Part shown: positions 42,604 to 51,028 of the stretch, piece by piece
Numbering within the stretch: the first letter of the stretch is position 1
Layout: each line of letters begins with the position of its first letter
Origin: Steroidobacteraceae bacterium
Lineage (GTDB): Bacteria > Pseudomonadota > Gammaproteobacteria > Steroidobacterales > Steroidobacteraceae
Length of the DNA stretch: 64,000 nucleotides
Direction of reading: 5' to 3'
NCBI GenBank assembly: GCA_041395505.1
Contig: JAWLAG010000001.1
Span: forward strand, 2,418,001-2,482,000
Program-made: the position numbers and the translations under genes
Notes under the pieces: model-generated
The model's input: the letters and a program-made list of their open reading frames with translations, nothing else
Told to the model about the DNA's origin: nothing
The model's database searches: none

Positions 42604-44167
42604 GAGTTTTCGCCTGACCTACGCGACGATGTTCGACCCGCCGGCCGAACTGCACGATGCCTTCGACGCGGCACTGCTGCGTGTCCGGTCCCGACTGGGG
42701 GCTACCCACGCGCACTATATCAACGGCCGCGACTGCAATGCGGCGGGGACCCAGGCCACGGTCTCGCCCATTGACACCAGTGTGCGTCTAGGTGACTTTC
42801 CACGCGCATCCGCCGACGACGTCAACGCAGCCGTCAGTGCCGCCGCGGGCGCATACCCGGGCTGGCGTCGCACGCCCGCACAGGCGCGCGCCGCGGCGCT
42901 CGGACGAGTGGCGCGACTCATTGAATCACGCGTCTACGATATCGCCGCCGCCGTGAGCCTTGAAGTCGGCAAGAATCGCTCGGAGGCGCTCGGCGAAGTG
43001 CAGGAGACGGCCGATTTCTTCGACTACTATGCGCAGGATTTTCTCGGCAAGGGTTTCGACCGCGAGCTGCCCGATGATCCGGTCAAGGGCGCGCGCAGTC
43101 GCAATCGTTCTGTACTGAAACCCTACGGCGCCTGGGGCGTCATCGCACCGTTCAATTTTCCTTTCGCGCTGGCGGGCGGCCCCGTCGCCGCGGCGCTGAT
43201 GACCGGCAATACCGTCGTGCTGAAGGGCTCGCACGACACGCCCTGGGCCGGACGGTTGCTGGCCGACTGCATTCGCGACGCCGACTTGCCGCCCGGCGTG
43301 TTCAACTATACCAACGGCGACGGCGCGGATGCCGGTGCGGCCCTCGTTGCACACCCCGCTACGGCTGGCGTGACCTTCACGGGCTCGCAACGCACCGGCC
43401 TGCAGATCGCGAGGCGTTTGCTGGCTGGCAATGTGCCACGCCCCTGCATTGCGGAAATGGGCGGCAAGAATGCCACCATCGTGACCGCCAGGGCCGATCT
43501 CGAGCGCGCCACCACCGGCATATTGCGCTCGGCCTTCGGCCTCAGTGGGCAAAAATGTTCCGCCCTTTCGCGCATCTACGTCGATGCAAGTGTTGCCGAT
43601 GAATTGCTGGCCAGGTTGCGCTCTGCCGTAGCGGCCGTCGCGGTGGGCGATCCCACGCAGCGCGATAACTGGATGGGGCCGGTCATCAATGCCCGCGCCT
43701 ACGGCAACTACTCCCGCTATTGCACGGCATTGCGCGAAAGCGGGGCGCGCATCGTGGCCGGCGGCGAACAGCTGCGCGGCGGCGCCCTGGCGCGCGGCTA
43801 CTATTGCGCGCCGACACTGGCGGAGGCACCGCTCGATCACCCGCTGTGGCAGCAGGAGCTTTTCGTGCCCGTCGCCATGCTCGCACGCGTCCCCGATCGC
43901 GACCGGGCCATGCAACTCGCGAATGACAGCGAACTCGGCCTGACCGCCGGTTTCTACGGTGGGCCGGACGAGGTCGATTGGTTTTTCGAACATATCGAAG
44001 CCGGCGTTGCCTATGCCAACCGGCCCCAGGGCGCGACCACCGGCGCCTGGCCCGGGTACCAGCCCTTCGGCGGCTGGAAGGGATCGGGCACGACCGGCAA
44101 GGGCATCGCCTCGGACTATTACCTCGCGCTCTACCAGCGCGAACAGTCACAAACTCGGGTCGACTGA
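42602..44167 (+). CDS. aldehyde dehydrogenase, L-glutamate gamma-semialdehyde dehydrogenase-like
   Basis: About 521 residues of the NAD(P)-dependent ALDH superfamily, closest in layout to 1-pyrroline-5-carboxylate dehydrogenases. It has GAWGVIAPFNFPFALAGGPVAAALMTGNTVVLKGS, GVTFTGSQRTG, the general-base Glu in IAEMGGKNA, the nucleophile Cys in LSGQKCSALSRIY, and PFGGWKGSGTTGKG. The start is ATG 42602 or 42593. It is 15 bp before an aminotransferase. Proline use is possible, but the amine genes around it suggest another semialdehyde. Confidence 0.88.
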   Translation: MSFRLTYATMFDPPAELHDAFDAALLRVRSRLGATHAHYINGRDCNAAGTQATVSPIDTSVRLGDFPRASADDVNAAVSAAAGAYPGWRRTPAQARAAALGRVARLIESRVYDIAAAVSLEVGKNRSEALGEVQETADFFDYYAQDFLGKGFDRELPDDPVKGARSRNRSVLKPYGAWGVIAPFNFPFALAGGPVAAALMTGNTVVLKGSHDTPWAGRLLADCIRDADLPPGVFNYTNGDGADAGAALVAHPATAGVTFTGSQRTGLQIARRLLAGNVPRPCIAEMGGKNATIVTARADLERATTGILRSAFGLSGQKCSALSRIYVDASVADELLARLRSAVAAVAVGDPTQRDNWMGPVINARAYGNYSRYCTALRESGARIVAGGEQLRGGALARGYYCAPTLAEAPLDHPLWQQELFVPVAMLARVPDRDRAMQLANDSELGLTAGFYGGPDEVDWFFEHIEAGVAYANRPQGATTGAWPGYQPFGGWKGSGTTGKGIASDYYLALYQREQSQTRVD

Positions 44168-44182
44168 CTTGGGGAGCTACGC

Positions 44183-45511
44183 ATGAATGACACGTCGCGG
44201 CAAATGAAGCTGCCTGGACCAAAAGCCGCCGCATTGATCGCCCGCGACCGCGAAGTGGTCTCGCCATCCTATGTGCGCGACTACCCCTTCGTGATGAGTC
44301 GCGGCGAAGGCGCGATCGCCTGGGACGTCGACGGCAACCGTTTCGTCGACTTCGCCGCGGGCATCGCCGTGTGTTCGACCGGCCACGCACATCCGCAGGT
44401 GGTTGCTGCGGTGCGCGAGGCTGCCGGCGAATTCCTGCACATCTCTTCCGATTACTGGCACGAGCGGCAGGTGCAACTGGCCGAAAAGATGCGCGCGCTC
44501 GATCCGGTGAGCGGCCCGGCCATGACCTTCTTTGCCAACTCGGGAACCGAAGCCGTGGAAGCTGCGTTGAAACTCGCACGCCAGGTCACGGGACGCGGCC
44601 GCTACATCGGCTTCCTCGGCGCGTTTCATGGCCGCACGATGGGGTCCCTGTCGGTGACCGCGAGCAAATACACCCAGCAGCGCGGCTATTTCCCGACCAC
44701 GCCGGGCGTGACCCACGTGCCCTACCCCAATCCCTATCGACCGCTGTTTGCCGGTGACGACCAGGGCACCGCGGTACTCGATTACATCGGGCAGGTACTC
44801 GAGCGCAACCTGCCCGCGAATGAAGTGGCGGCCGTCATCGTCGAACCCATCCAGGGCGAGGGTGGCTACATCGTCCCACCGTCCGGCTTTCTCGCCGGAC
44901 TCAGAAAGCTGTGCGATGCGCACGGTATGCTGCTCATTTTCGACGAAGTGCAGGCCGGTATTGGCCGCACAGGCCGGATGTTCGCCTGGCAGCATGAGGG
45001 CGTGCGCCCGGATATCATCACGCTCGCAAAGGGACTCGGTTCAGGTCTGCCCATCGGTCTCGCGGTCGCCAATCGCGCCGTCATGGAAAAATGGCCACCG
45101 GGATCACACGCCAACACCTATGGCGGCAATCCCATTGCCTGCGCTGCCGCGCTGGCAACGCTTGAGCTCGTCGAGAAGGACTACGCGGCGAACGCAGCGC
45201 GGATGGGCGATCGCATCATGCAGCGCCTGCGCACGCTCGCGCAGCAGCACGCCATCATCGGCGATGTGCGCGGCCGCGGACTGATGATCGGCGTCGAGTT
45301 CGTGAACGATCGCAAGAAGAAGACGCCGGCCAGGACGCTTGCCGCCCGCGTCGTCAATCGCGCCTATCACAACGGCCTGCTGTTGCTCGAGTGCGGCACG
45401 AGCGGCATACGCATCATTCCGCCGCTCATGATCGACGAAAGACTTTGCGATGAAGGAATGCGAATTCTCGAGATCGCCATCGGCGAGGCCCTGGCAGACC
45501 CGTCCGCATAG
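44183..45511 (+). CDS. class III aminotransferase, GabT-like
   Basis: A 442-residue PLP enzyme of the 4-aminobutyrate aminotransferase group. It has GNRFVDFAAGIAVCSTGHAHPQV, the phosphate loop FFANSGTEAVEAALKLAR, FHGRTMGSLSVTASK, the PLP Asp in LLIFDEVQAGIGRTG and the Schiff-base Lys in DIITLAKGLGSGLPIG. GGGGAG lies upstream of the ATG. It follows the aldehyde dehydrogenase by 15 bp, so the pair probably converts an omega- or beta-amino compound to an acid, like gabT-gabD. Confidence 0.92.
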   Translation: MNDTSRQMKLPGPKAAALIARDREVVSPSYVRDYPFVMSRGEGAIAWDVDGNRFVDFAAGIAVCSTGHAHPQVVAAVREAAGEFLHISSDYWHERQVQLAEKMRALDPVSGPAMTFFANSGTEAVEAALKLARQVTGRGRYIGFLGAFHGRTMGSLSVTASKYTQQRGYFPTTPGVTHVPYPNPYRPLFAGDDQGTAVLDYIGQVLERNLPANEVAAVIVEPIQGEGGYIVPPSGFLAGLRKLCDAHGMLLIFDEVQAGIGRTGRMFAWQHEGVRPDIITLAKGLGSGLPIGLAVANRAVMEKWPPGSHANTYGGNPIACAAALATLELVEKDYAANAARMGDRIMQRLRTLAQQHAIIGDVRGRGLMIGVEFVNDRKKKTPARTLAARVVNRAYHNGLLLLECGTSGIRIIPPLMIDERLCDEGMRILEIAIGEALADPSA

Positions 45512-45532
45512 ATTGTGGTATGGACCTTGCGG

Positions 45533-46903
45533 CTAGCCGCGGGATGCGGCCAGCTCGCGTTCGTAGTCGGCGAGCGTTGCCGCCAGGCCGTCCACCATTT
45601 CATCGAGTTCCGCTTCGCTCACGATCAAGGGCGGCGTCAGCATGATCCAATCGCCAAACCGGCCGCCATGTGTACGCCGCCCGTAAATGAGGAGCCCTCG
45701 CGAAAGGGCCAGCGACTTGACTCGCCCGAGCACATCGAGCTTACGTGGCAGCATCGCGCGCGTTTCGCGGTCGGCGACGATCTCGACGGCATTCAGCAGC
45801 CCCATGCCGCGTACATCGCCGACCAGGACATTGTTGCGACAGGCGTGGCGCATGCGATCGCGCAGATACTGGCCACGCTGGGTGGCCCGGTCCATCAGCC
45901 GTCCTGCGACCAGCTCATCGAGCACCGCATCGGCCACCGCACAACCGAGTGGATTGGCCTTGTAGGTATGGCCGAGGTGGAACCCCCCATTTCGCGCGAC
46001 GAGCTCGACCATCGGCGCCGGGGCCAGGAAGGCGGCCAGCGGGTAGTAACCGCTGCCGAGACCCTTGGCGAGCACGACGAGATCGGGCCTGCCGTCCGGC
46101 CAGTTGGCGGCAGCGAGGAACCGGCCCGTGCGCCCCGAACCGCTGATGGTTTCGTCGAAGATCAACAGCACACCGAATTCATCGCAGATCTCGCGTATGC
46201 GCCGGTAGTAACCGGGCGGCGCGAACGTTGCGCCGCCGCAGAAACCCATGACCGGCTCGATGATGAATGCAAGCACGCTGTCCGGGCCCAGTCCGACTAT
46301 TGCCGCGCGCAAGGCTTCGGCACATTCATCGGCATGCATCTCGGGCGAGATGCCGTCGGGAACGCGATAGCTCCAGGGCGCATTCACATGCGTCACCCCG
46401 GCATGGCTACCAAGGTAGGCCGCATAGACCGGATCGGCTGACAAGGCCATGGTGGCAACCGTGCTGCCGTGGTAGCAGGGATTGCGGGAGATGACCTGGT
46501 GTCTTTGCGGCTGACCGGTCGCGAGCGCATGGCGGCGTGCGAACTGCAGGCACTTCTCCACGGCTTCGGAACCGCTGGAGACGAAGAAGGCGTGTTCGAA
46601 CGGCGGTCCGGCAAGATCACGCAGGGCGGCGCCGAGGCGCAGATTCGCTTCACTGACGAAACTGCTTGGGTAGGCGAAGGTCGCCCGCACGGCCTGCTCA
46701 CGCATGGCGGCGAGTACACGTTCATTGCCATGACCCAGGTTGACGGCAGCCGGTCCCGCGGTGACGTCGAGATAACGACGTCCGCTCGCGTCGAAAACCT
46801 CGACACCTCTTGCCCGGGCGAGCATCGGCGGCAGTGTGCCGTCCGGTGCAATCCAGAATGACTGCACGCCACCGTCGCGCGGGTAAATGATTTCGTGGCT
46901 CAT
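45533..46903 (-). CDS. class III aminotransferase, omega-amino-acid type
   Basis: A 456-residue PLP enzyme: GRRYLDVTAGPAAVNLGHGNERV, SSGSEAVEKCLQFARRHA, CYHGSTVATMALSADPVY, the Asp in LLIFDETISGSGRTGRF and the Lys in DLVVLAKGLGSGYYPLAAF. The region FVSEANLRLGAALRDLAG is typical of omega-transaminases and differs from the neighbouring GabT-like gene, so a different amine is likely. I chose ATG 46903 because the family consensus begins near there; an in-frame ATG at 46945 is possible. It is convergent with the GabT-like gene and divergent from the second Rieske gene. Confidence 0.9.
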   Translation of the reverse strand: MSHEIIYPRDGGVQSFWIAPDGTLPPMLARARGVEVFDASGRRYLDVTAGPAAVNLGHGNERVLAAMREQAVRATFAYPSSFVSEANLRLGAALRDLAGPPFEHAFFVSSGSEAVEKCLQFARRHALATGQPQRHQVISRNPCYHGSTVATMALSADPVYAAYLGSHAGVTHVNAPWSYRVPDGISPEMHADECAEALRAAIVGLGPDSVLAFIIEPVMGFCGGATFAPPGYYRRIREICDEFGVLLIFDETISGSGRTGRFLAAANWPDGRPDLVVLAKGLGSGYYPLAAFLAPAPMVELVARNGGFHLGHTYKANPLGCAVADAVLDELVAGRLMDRATQRGQYLRDRMRHACRNNVLVGDVRGMGLLNAVEIVADRETRAMLPRKLDVLGRVKSLALSRGLLIYGRRTHGGRFGDWIMLTPPLIVSEAELDEMVDGLAATLADYERELAASRG

Positions 46904-46977
46904 GCGGCGCCCATCGACGATAGCAAGATCGCGGGCGCTTTTCACTCGGGACCTCGCACCGCCCCGGAAGTCGGCCT

Positions 46978-48120
46978 ATGCTTCGTACCGTGACCATGGA
47001 ACAATCCCTGCCCTCGAGTTGGTACCGCCGAAGCGAAATCTTCGAGCTCGAACGCAGGCAGATTTTCTCACGCGAGTGGTATTGCGTTTGCCGCGCCAGC
47101 GAGCTTGCCGGCCCCGGCTCGCATCGCGTAGTCGATGTCGCCGGCAGTTCGGTGCTGGTGCTGCGCAACGCCCAGGGTGATCTGAGGGCCTTTCACAACA
47201 CTTGCCGTCATCGCGGCGCGCAGCTTTGCACGCCACCCGGTTTCGTCTCACATCACGCACCACTTGGCGGTGGGGTGGTTGGTGCGCGAACCATCGTCTG
47301 CCCGTATCACGCCTGGACCTATGACCTCGACGGCCGATTGTTGCGGGCACCCTTCCTGGGCCGCGACGATGGCTTCGACGCGAGCCGCATGGCGCTGCAT
47401 GCCGTGGCCGTCGGGCAGTGGGGAGGATTCGTTTTCGTGAACCTGGGTGAGGCGCCCACCGATCTCGCCGCCGCCATGGCGACCTACCAGCAACGCTATG
47501 AACGCTATCCGCTGGCTGACCTCGAAACCGCCGAGACGTTGGTCTACGACGTTGCAGCCAACTGGAAGATCATCTGCGAGAACTACAACGAATGCTATCA
47601 CTGCGGACCCGTCCACCCGGAACTGTGCGCGCTGGTGCCGGCGTTTCGCGAACGTGGCGGCGCCGGCCTCGACTGGCAACGCGGCATACCGCATCGTCCC
47701 GGGGCGGACACCTTTACCCGCAGCGGCTTGTCGGATCGTCGCTCCTTTCCTGGACTCAATGCCGATGAGCAGCAGCGCCACAAGGGCGAACTGATTTACC
47801 CCAACCTCTTCATTAGCCTCGCGAGGGAGCATGTTGCGGCTTTCATTCTCGAACCCCTCGGAGCGACCCGTACGCGCATCAGCTGCCTGTTCCTGTTCGA
47901 GACTTATGAAATGTCGCGCGCGCAGTTCTGCGCAGCAGATGCCATCGAATTCTGGGACGTCGTGAACCGCCAGGACTGGGCAATTTGCGAGGCCGTACAG
48001 CGCGGCATCGCAAGCCCGAGGCACGGCGTCGGCCTGCTGGCACCGATGGAAGACTGGAACCTCGACATCCGCCGCTACGTCACGGAGAGAATCGGCGACG
48101 CGGCTGCCCAATTGCCCTGA
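46978..48120 (+). CDS. Rieske non-haem iron oxygenase 2, quaternary-ammonium-oxygenase type
   Basis: A 380-residue paralogue of the Rieske protein at 31277-32467. Cluster ligands are Cys76/His78 (CRHRG) and Cys108/His111 (CPYHAW), with a longer His/Gly-rich insert between them. Iron ligands are His208, His213 and probably Asp327 (EFWDVVNRQDW). The bridging acid is Glu205 (ECYHC), at the same number reported for carnitine oxygenase CntA. A second start, ATG 46996, is possible. It probably oxidises an N-methylated amine. No ferredoxin or reductase gene is visible. Confidence 0.92.
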   Translation: MLRTVTMEQSLPSSWYRRSEIFELERRQIFSREWYCVCRASELAGPGSHRVVDVAGSSVLVLRNAQGDLRAFHNTCRHRGAQLCTPPGFVSHHAPLGGGVVGARTIVCPYHAWTYDLDGRLLRAPFLGRDDGFDASRMALHAVAVGQWGGFVFVNLGEAPTDLAAAMATYQQRYERYPLADLETAETLVYDVAANWKIICENYNECYHCGPVHPELCALVPAFRERGGAGLDWQRGIPHRPGADTFTRSGLSDRRSFPGLNADEQQRHKGELIYPNLFISLAREHVAAFILEPLGATRTRISCLFLFETYEMSRAQFCAADAIEFWDVVNRQDWAICEAVQRGIASPRHGVGLLAPMEDWNLDIRRYVTERIGDAAAQLP

Positions 48121-48419
48121 GTGCGTGTCAGAATCGTCCTATATCTGCAACAGGCGCCCGTCGGCGACCGTGCCCCTGCAATCAGCCGATTTCGCCAGAT
48201 TGAGCCGCAAGTAGTTGCGATAGCTTGAAAATCAGGCCTGGCACATGGTGCTACGCGGGCCTCGATGTCTGTCGCAGTCCAGAGACAGCACGTATAATTC
48301 CTGTTGCATTTGCAGCGCAAATTTGTTGCAGTTGCGCCGCCGTAATGGAATGCGACAATTGGTTGTCGCGCAAGCGGCATCTTGTTTCACCAGGCATTTG
48401 CCGAAAGGGGATTGATACT
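48121..48419. other. 299-bp intergenic region before the lipoprotein gene
   Basis: No credible coding frame. It holds a promoter candidate for the downstream lipoprotein gene (48293-48298). The stretch 48299-48345 is rich in TTGCA/TGCAG elements (TTGCAT, TTTGCAGC, TTGTTGCAGTTGC), but I cannot assign a function. Confidence 0.6.
48293..48298 (+). promoter_or_regulatory. -10 element of the OprI-like lipoprotein gene
   Basis: A perfect TATAAT with only a weak -35 (TGTCGC at 48270-48275, 17 bp upstream). It would give a leader of about 115 nt. Confidence 0.5.
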
Positions 48420-48731
48420 ATGAAGAACGCCATGCTGAAGGTCGCTGGTGTGGCCGCCGTTGCGGCACTCGTTGGATGCACCGATCTGAAGCCGCTGCAG
48501 GCCGAGGTTGATAGCCTCAAGTCGCAGGTATCCAGCCTGCAAAGTGAACTGTCCGCTGCCAAGAGCGCTGCTGATTCCGCGAACAGCGCCGCTCAGTCGG
48601 CTTCAGACACGGCCAACAGCGCGCAGAGCGCCGCCAACCAGGCGTTGGCTGCGGCACAGGCCAGCCAGTCCTGCTGCGACGCAACGAATGAGAAGATCGA
48701 CCGGATGTTCCGTCGCTCGATCTCGAAGTAA
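48420..48731 (+). CDS. Lpp/OprI-family alanine-zipper lipoprotein
   Basis: A 103-residue outer-membrane lipoprotein. The signal peptide ends at the lipobox LVGC (Cys about residue 20). A heptad region (LQAEVDSLKSQVSSLQSEL) follows, then an Ala/Ser-rich zipper (SAADSANSAAQSASDTANSAQ). The end NEKIDRMFRRSISK lines up with OprI NERALRMLEKASRK, including the terminal Lys used in Braun-type lipoproteins for peptidoglycan attachment. Unusually, two adjacent Cys (SQSCCDATN) lie near residue 85. AAAGGGG precedes the ATG, and a terminator follows. Confidence 0.9.
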   Translation: MKNAMLKVAGVAAVAALVGCTDLKPLQAEVDSLKSQVSSLQSELSAAKSAADSANSAAQSASDTANSAQSAANQALAAAQASQSCCDATNEKIDRMFRRSISK

Positions 48732-48752
48732 TTCAGTCCTTGTTACTGACCA

Positions 48753-48782
48753 AACGCCGCGCAATTGCGCGGCGTTTTTTTT
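48753..48782 (+). terminator. intrinsic terminator after the lipoprotein gene
   Basis: A long GC-rich palindrome (48753-48776, AATT at the centre) with eight T at 48775-48782. The reverse strand also has an A-run before the stem, so it may serve the convergent fabH transcript too. Confidence 0.9.
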
Positions 48783-48789
48783 GGGCCTG

Positions 48790-49758
48790 TCACAAGCGGA
48801 TGAGCGCCGAGCCCCAGGTGAATCCGCCACCGAAGGCTTCCAGCAACAGCAATTGGCCGCGCTGGATACGTCCGTCACGCACCCCAGCATCGAGCGCAAG
48901 CGGCACCGATGCCGCCGACGTATTGCCGTGCTCGCCCACCGTGATGATCACCCGCTCCATGGGCATGCTGAGTTTGCGAGCGGTCGCCTGGATAATGCGG
49001 ATATTGGCCTGGTGCGGTACAAGCCAGTCAATGGCAGATTTGTCCAGTTGGTTGGCCGCGAGCGTCTCATCGACGATGCGTCCCAGCGTGTTGACCGCGA
49101 CCTTGAAGACCTCGTTACCAGCCATGTGGATATGCATGCGGCGTACTTCGTTGCCGTCGCCGAAGCCCTTCGAAACACCGACCGGCACGTACAACAGGTC
49201 TTTGAAGTCGCCCTCGGCATGCAGATGCGTCGAAATGACGCCGGGCTCCGCGCTCGCCTTCAGCACCACGGCGCCGGCGCCGTCGCCGAACAAGATCGCC
49301 GTGCTGCGGTCGGTCCAGTCGGTAATGCGGGATAGCGTCTCGGCGCCGACCACAAGCGCGCAACGCGCTGCACCTGTGCGGATGAATTTGTCTGCCACCG
49401 ACAACGCATAGATGAACCCGCTGCATGCGGCTTCGAGACCAAGCGCCGGGCAGCTGTGAATGCCGAGATTGGCCTGCAGCAGGACACCGCAGTTTGGAAA
49501 GACCACATCCGGCGTCGTGGTGCCAAAGACGATGAGGTCGATTTCGCCAGGTTCGACACCGGCGGCCTGCATGGCCCGGCGCGCAGCCTGGGTAGCGAGG
49601 TCCACCGTGGTTTCGCCGGGAGCCGCGACATGGCGCTGCCGTATGCCCGTGCGTTCGCGGATCCACTGATCCGAAGTTTCCAGGGTCTTCTCGAGCTCCT
49701 GATTGGTGACGATCCTGTCGGGGAGATGGCTGCCGGTTCCTGCTACTCGCGAATACAT
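48790..49758 (-). CDS. fabH: beta-ketoacyl-ACP synthase III
   Basis: FabH starts fatty-acid synthesis by condensing acetyl-CoA with malonyl-ACP. The 322 residues contain SDQWIRERTGIRQRH, the nucleophile Cys112 (GLEAACSGFIYAL), His in WLVPHQANIRI near residue 249 and Asn in VGEHGNTSAAS near residue 279. It follows plsX by 12 bp. The usual next genes fabD, fabG, acpP and fabF do not follow; the operon ends at a terminator shared with the convergent lipoprotein gene. Confidence 0.97.
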   Translation of the reverse strand: MYSRVAGTGSHLPDRIVTNQELEKTLETSDQWIRERTGIRQRHVAAPGETTVDLATQAARRAMQAAGVEPGEIDLIVFGTTTPDVVFPNCGVLLQANLGIHSCPALGLEAACSGFIYALSVADKFIRTGAARCALVVGAETLSRITDWTDRSTAILFGDGAGAVVLKASAEPGVISTHLHAEGDFKDLLYVPVGVSKGFGDGNEVRRMHIHMAGNEVFKVAVNTLGRIVDETLAANQLDKSAIDWLVPHQANIRIIQATARKLSMPMERVIITVGEHGNTSAASVPLALDAGVRDGRIQRGQLLLLEAFGGGFTWGSALIRL

Positions 49759-49770
49759 GCCACCGCTTCC

Positions 49771-50766
49771 TCAGGCCGCCAGCGCATCGCGCACGTGCTG
49801 CATCAAGCCGCGCGAGACGGCCTGGTGGGCAAGGTCCATGGCCGCGCCAAATGCCGCTGCGTCGGCACTGCCATGACTCTTGACCACGATACCGTTCAAT
49901 CCCACCATGCAGGCGCCATTGTAGCGACGTGGATCGAGTTTGTTGGCAAATCGGCGCAATACGCCCATGGCGGCCATCGCCGCAAGCTTGCTGCCGGCAT
50001 CGCGCGAGAATTCGCTGCGGAGCTGTTCGGCGATAAAACGCGCCAATCCCTCCATTGCCTTGAGCGCGACATTGCCGGTGAACCCGTCGGTGACCACGAC
50101 ATCGACGTCGCGCCCGAAGATATCGTCGCCTTCGACGAATCCGATGTAGTTGAGACCTGCCGCGGCGATCAGTTTGTGGGCATCCTGGACAACCTGGTGG
50201 CCCTTGATGTCTTCATCGCCAATATTGAGCAATCCGACTCGTGGATTCGCCACGGCGTATACGTCGCGAGCGACGACCGAACCCATCTGCGCGAATTGCA
50301 GCAATTGTGCGGCCGTGGCCGACGTGTTGGCTCCGAGATCGAGCATGTAGGTGAATCCGTCGGCTGATGGCACCGCAGACATGATGGCGGCACGTTCGAT
50401 GCGGCTCAGGGTGCGCAGGACGAAGTGCGCCATGGCAGTGAGTGCGCCCGTGTTGCCGGCGCTGACGCAGGCCTCGGCGTCGCCGCTTTGCACCAGATCG
50501 ATGGCGAGGCGCATGGATGAAAGCTTGCGTCGCCGGATGGCATCGCGCGGCCGATCGTCCATGGCGACCACATCGGTCGCGGGAATGATGCGGATCCGAC
50601 TTCGTTCGCCGTCCGGCAGCGAGCGTAGTTCGCCGTCGATGAGTCCCGGGTCGCCAACGAGCAACAACGACATCGAGGCGTGCCGACGTAGCGCCGGTGC
50701 GATCGCCTGCAGTCGCTCGAGCGCGACGCGATCGCCGCTCATCAGATCAATAGCCAGGGTCGGCAT
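49771..50766 (-). CDS. plsX: phosphate acyltransferase PlsX
   Basis: PlsX turns acyl-ACP into acyl-phosphate, the donor for glycerol-3-phosphate acylation. The 331 residues show the family blocks ASMSLLLVGD, ASSMRLAIDLVQSGDAEACVSAGNTGALTAMA, LDLGANTSATAAQLLQFA, GDDIFGRDVDVVVTDGFTGNVALKAMEG and the C-terminal GSADAAAFGAAMDLA. The N-terminal Asp-x-Met-Ser-Gly-Asp is a slight variant of the usual DAMGGD (here DLMSGD). It lies between rpmF (20 bp) and fabH (12 bp). Confidence 0.97.
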   Translation of the reverse strand: MPTLAIDLMSGDRVALERLQAIAPALRRHASMSLLLVGDPGLIDGELRSLPDGERSRIRIIPATDVVAMDDRPRDAIRRRKLSSMRLAIDLVQSGDAEACVSAGNTGALTAMAHFVLRTLSRIERAAIMSAVPSADGFTYMLDLGANTSATAAQLLQFAQMGSVVARDVYAVANPRVGLLNIGDEDIKGHQVVQDAHKLIAAAGLNYIGFVEGDDIFGRDVDVVVTDGFTGNVALKAMEGLARFIAEQLRSEFSRDAGSKLAAMAAMGVLRRFANKLDPRRYNGACMVGLNGIVVKSHGSADAAAFGAAMDLAHQAVSRGLMQHVRDALAA

Positions 50767-50786
50767 GCCGCCGCTCCCGCAATGAC

Positions 50787-51005
50787 TCAGTGGTTATGGT
50801 CGTGATCGTGATCGTGATCGTGGTCGTGCGTCGCCTTCGGTTCGACGACACGGCGGCCGCGATAGAAACCATCGGCACTGATGCAGTGCCGCAGGTGGGT
50901 CTCGCCGGACTGTGGCTCGATCGATAGCGCCGGTGCCGCGACCGCTGCGTGCGAACGGTGCATTCCGCGTTTGGATGGGGTCTTGCGGCTTTTCTGTACT
51001 GGCAT
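50787..51005 (-). CDS. rpmF: 50S ribosomal protein L32 with a His/Asp tail
   Basis: L32 is part of the 50S subunit. The core MPVQKSRKTPSKRGMHRSH to ADGFYRGRRVVEPK matches the cysteine-poor (non-zinc-ribbon) form found in E. coli. It is followed by a 14-residue tail THDHDHDHDHDHNH coded by a six-base tandem repeat (about 50790-50825). E. coli L32 ends at the point where this tail begins. The tail could bind metal ions. I chose the ATG at 51005 to match the conserved MPVQ/MAVQ start. It is 23 bp after yceD. Confidence 0.96.
   Translation of the reverse strand: MPVQKSRKTPSKRGMHRSHAAVAAPALSIEPQSGETHLRHCISADGFYRGRRVVEPKATHDHDHDHDHDHNH
50789..50826 (-). repeat. six-base tandem repeat at the end of rpmF
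   Basis: About six copies of GATCAC/GACCAC (minus strand), in frame, coding His-Asp pairs. Such a repeat can change copy number by slippage without shifting the frame. Confidence 0.8.
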
Positions 51006-51028
51006 TTCCTGGTGCTCCAATAAATTCT

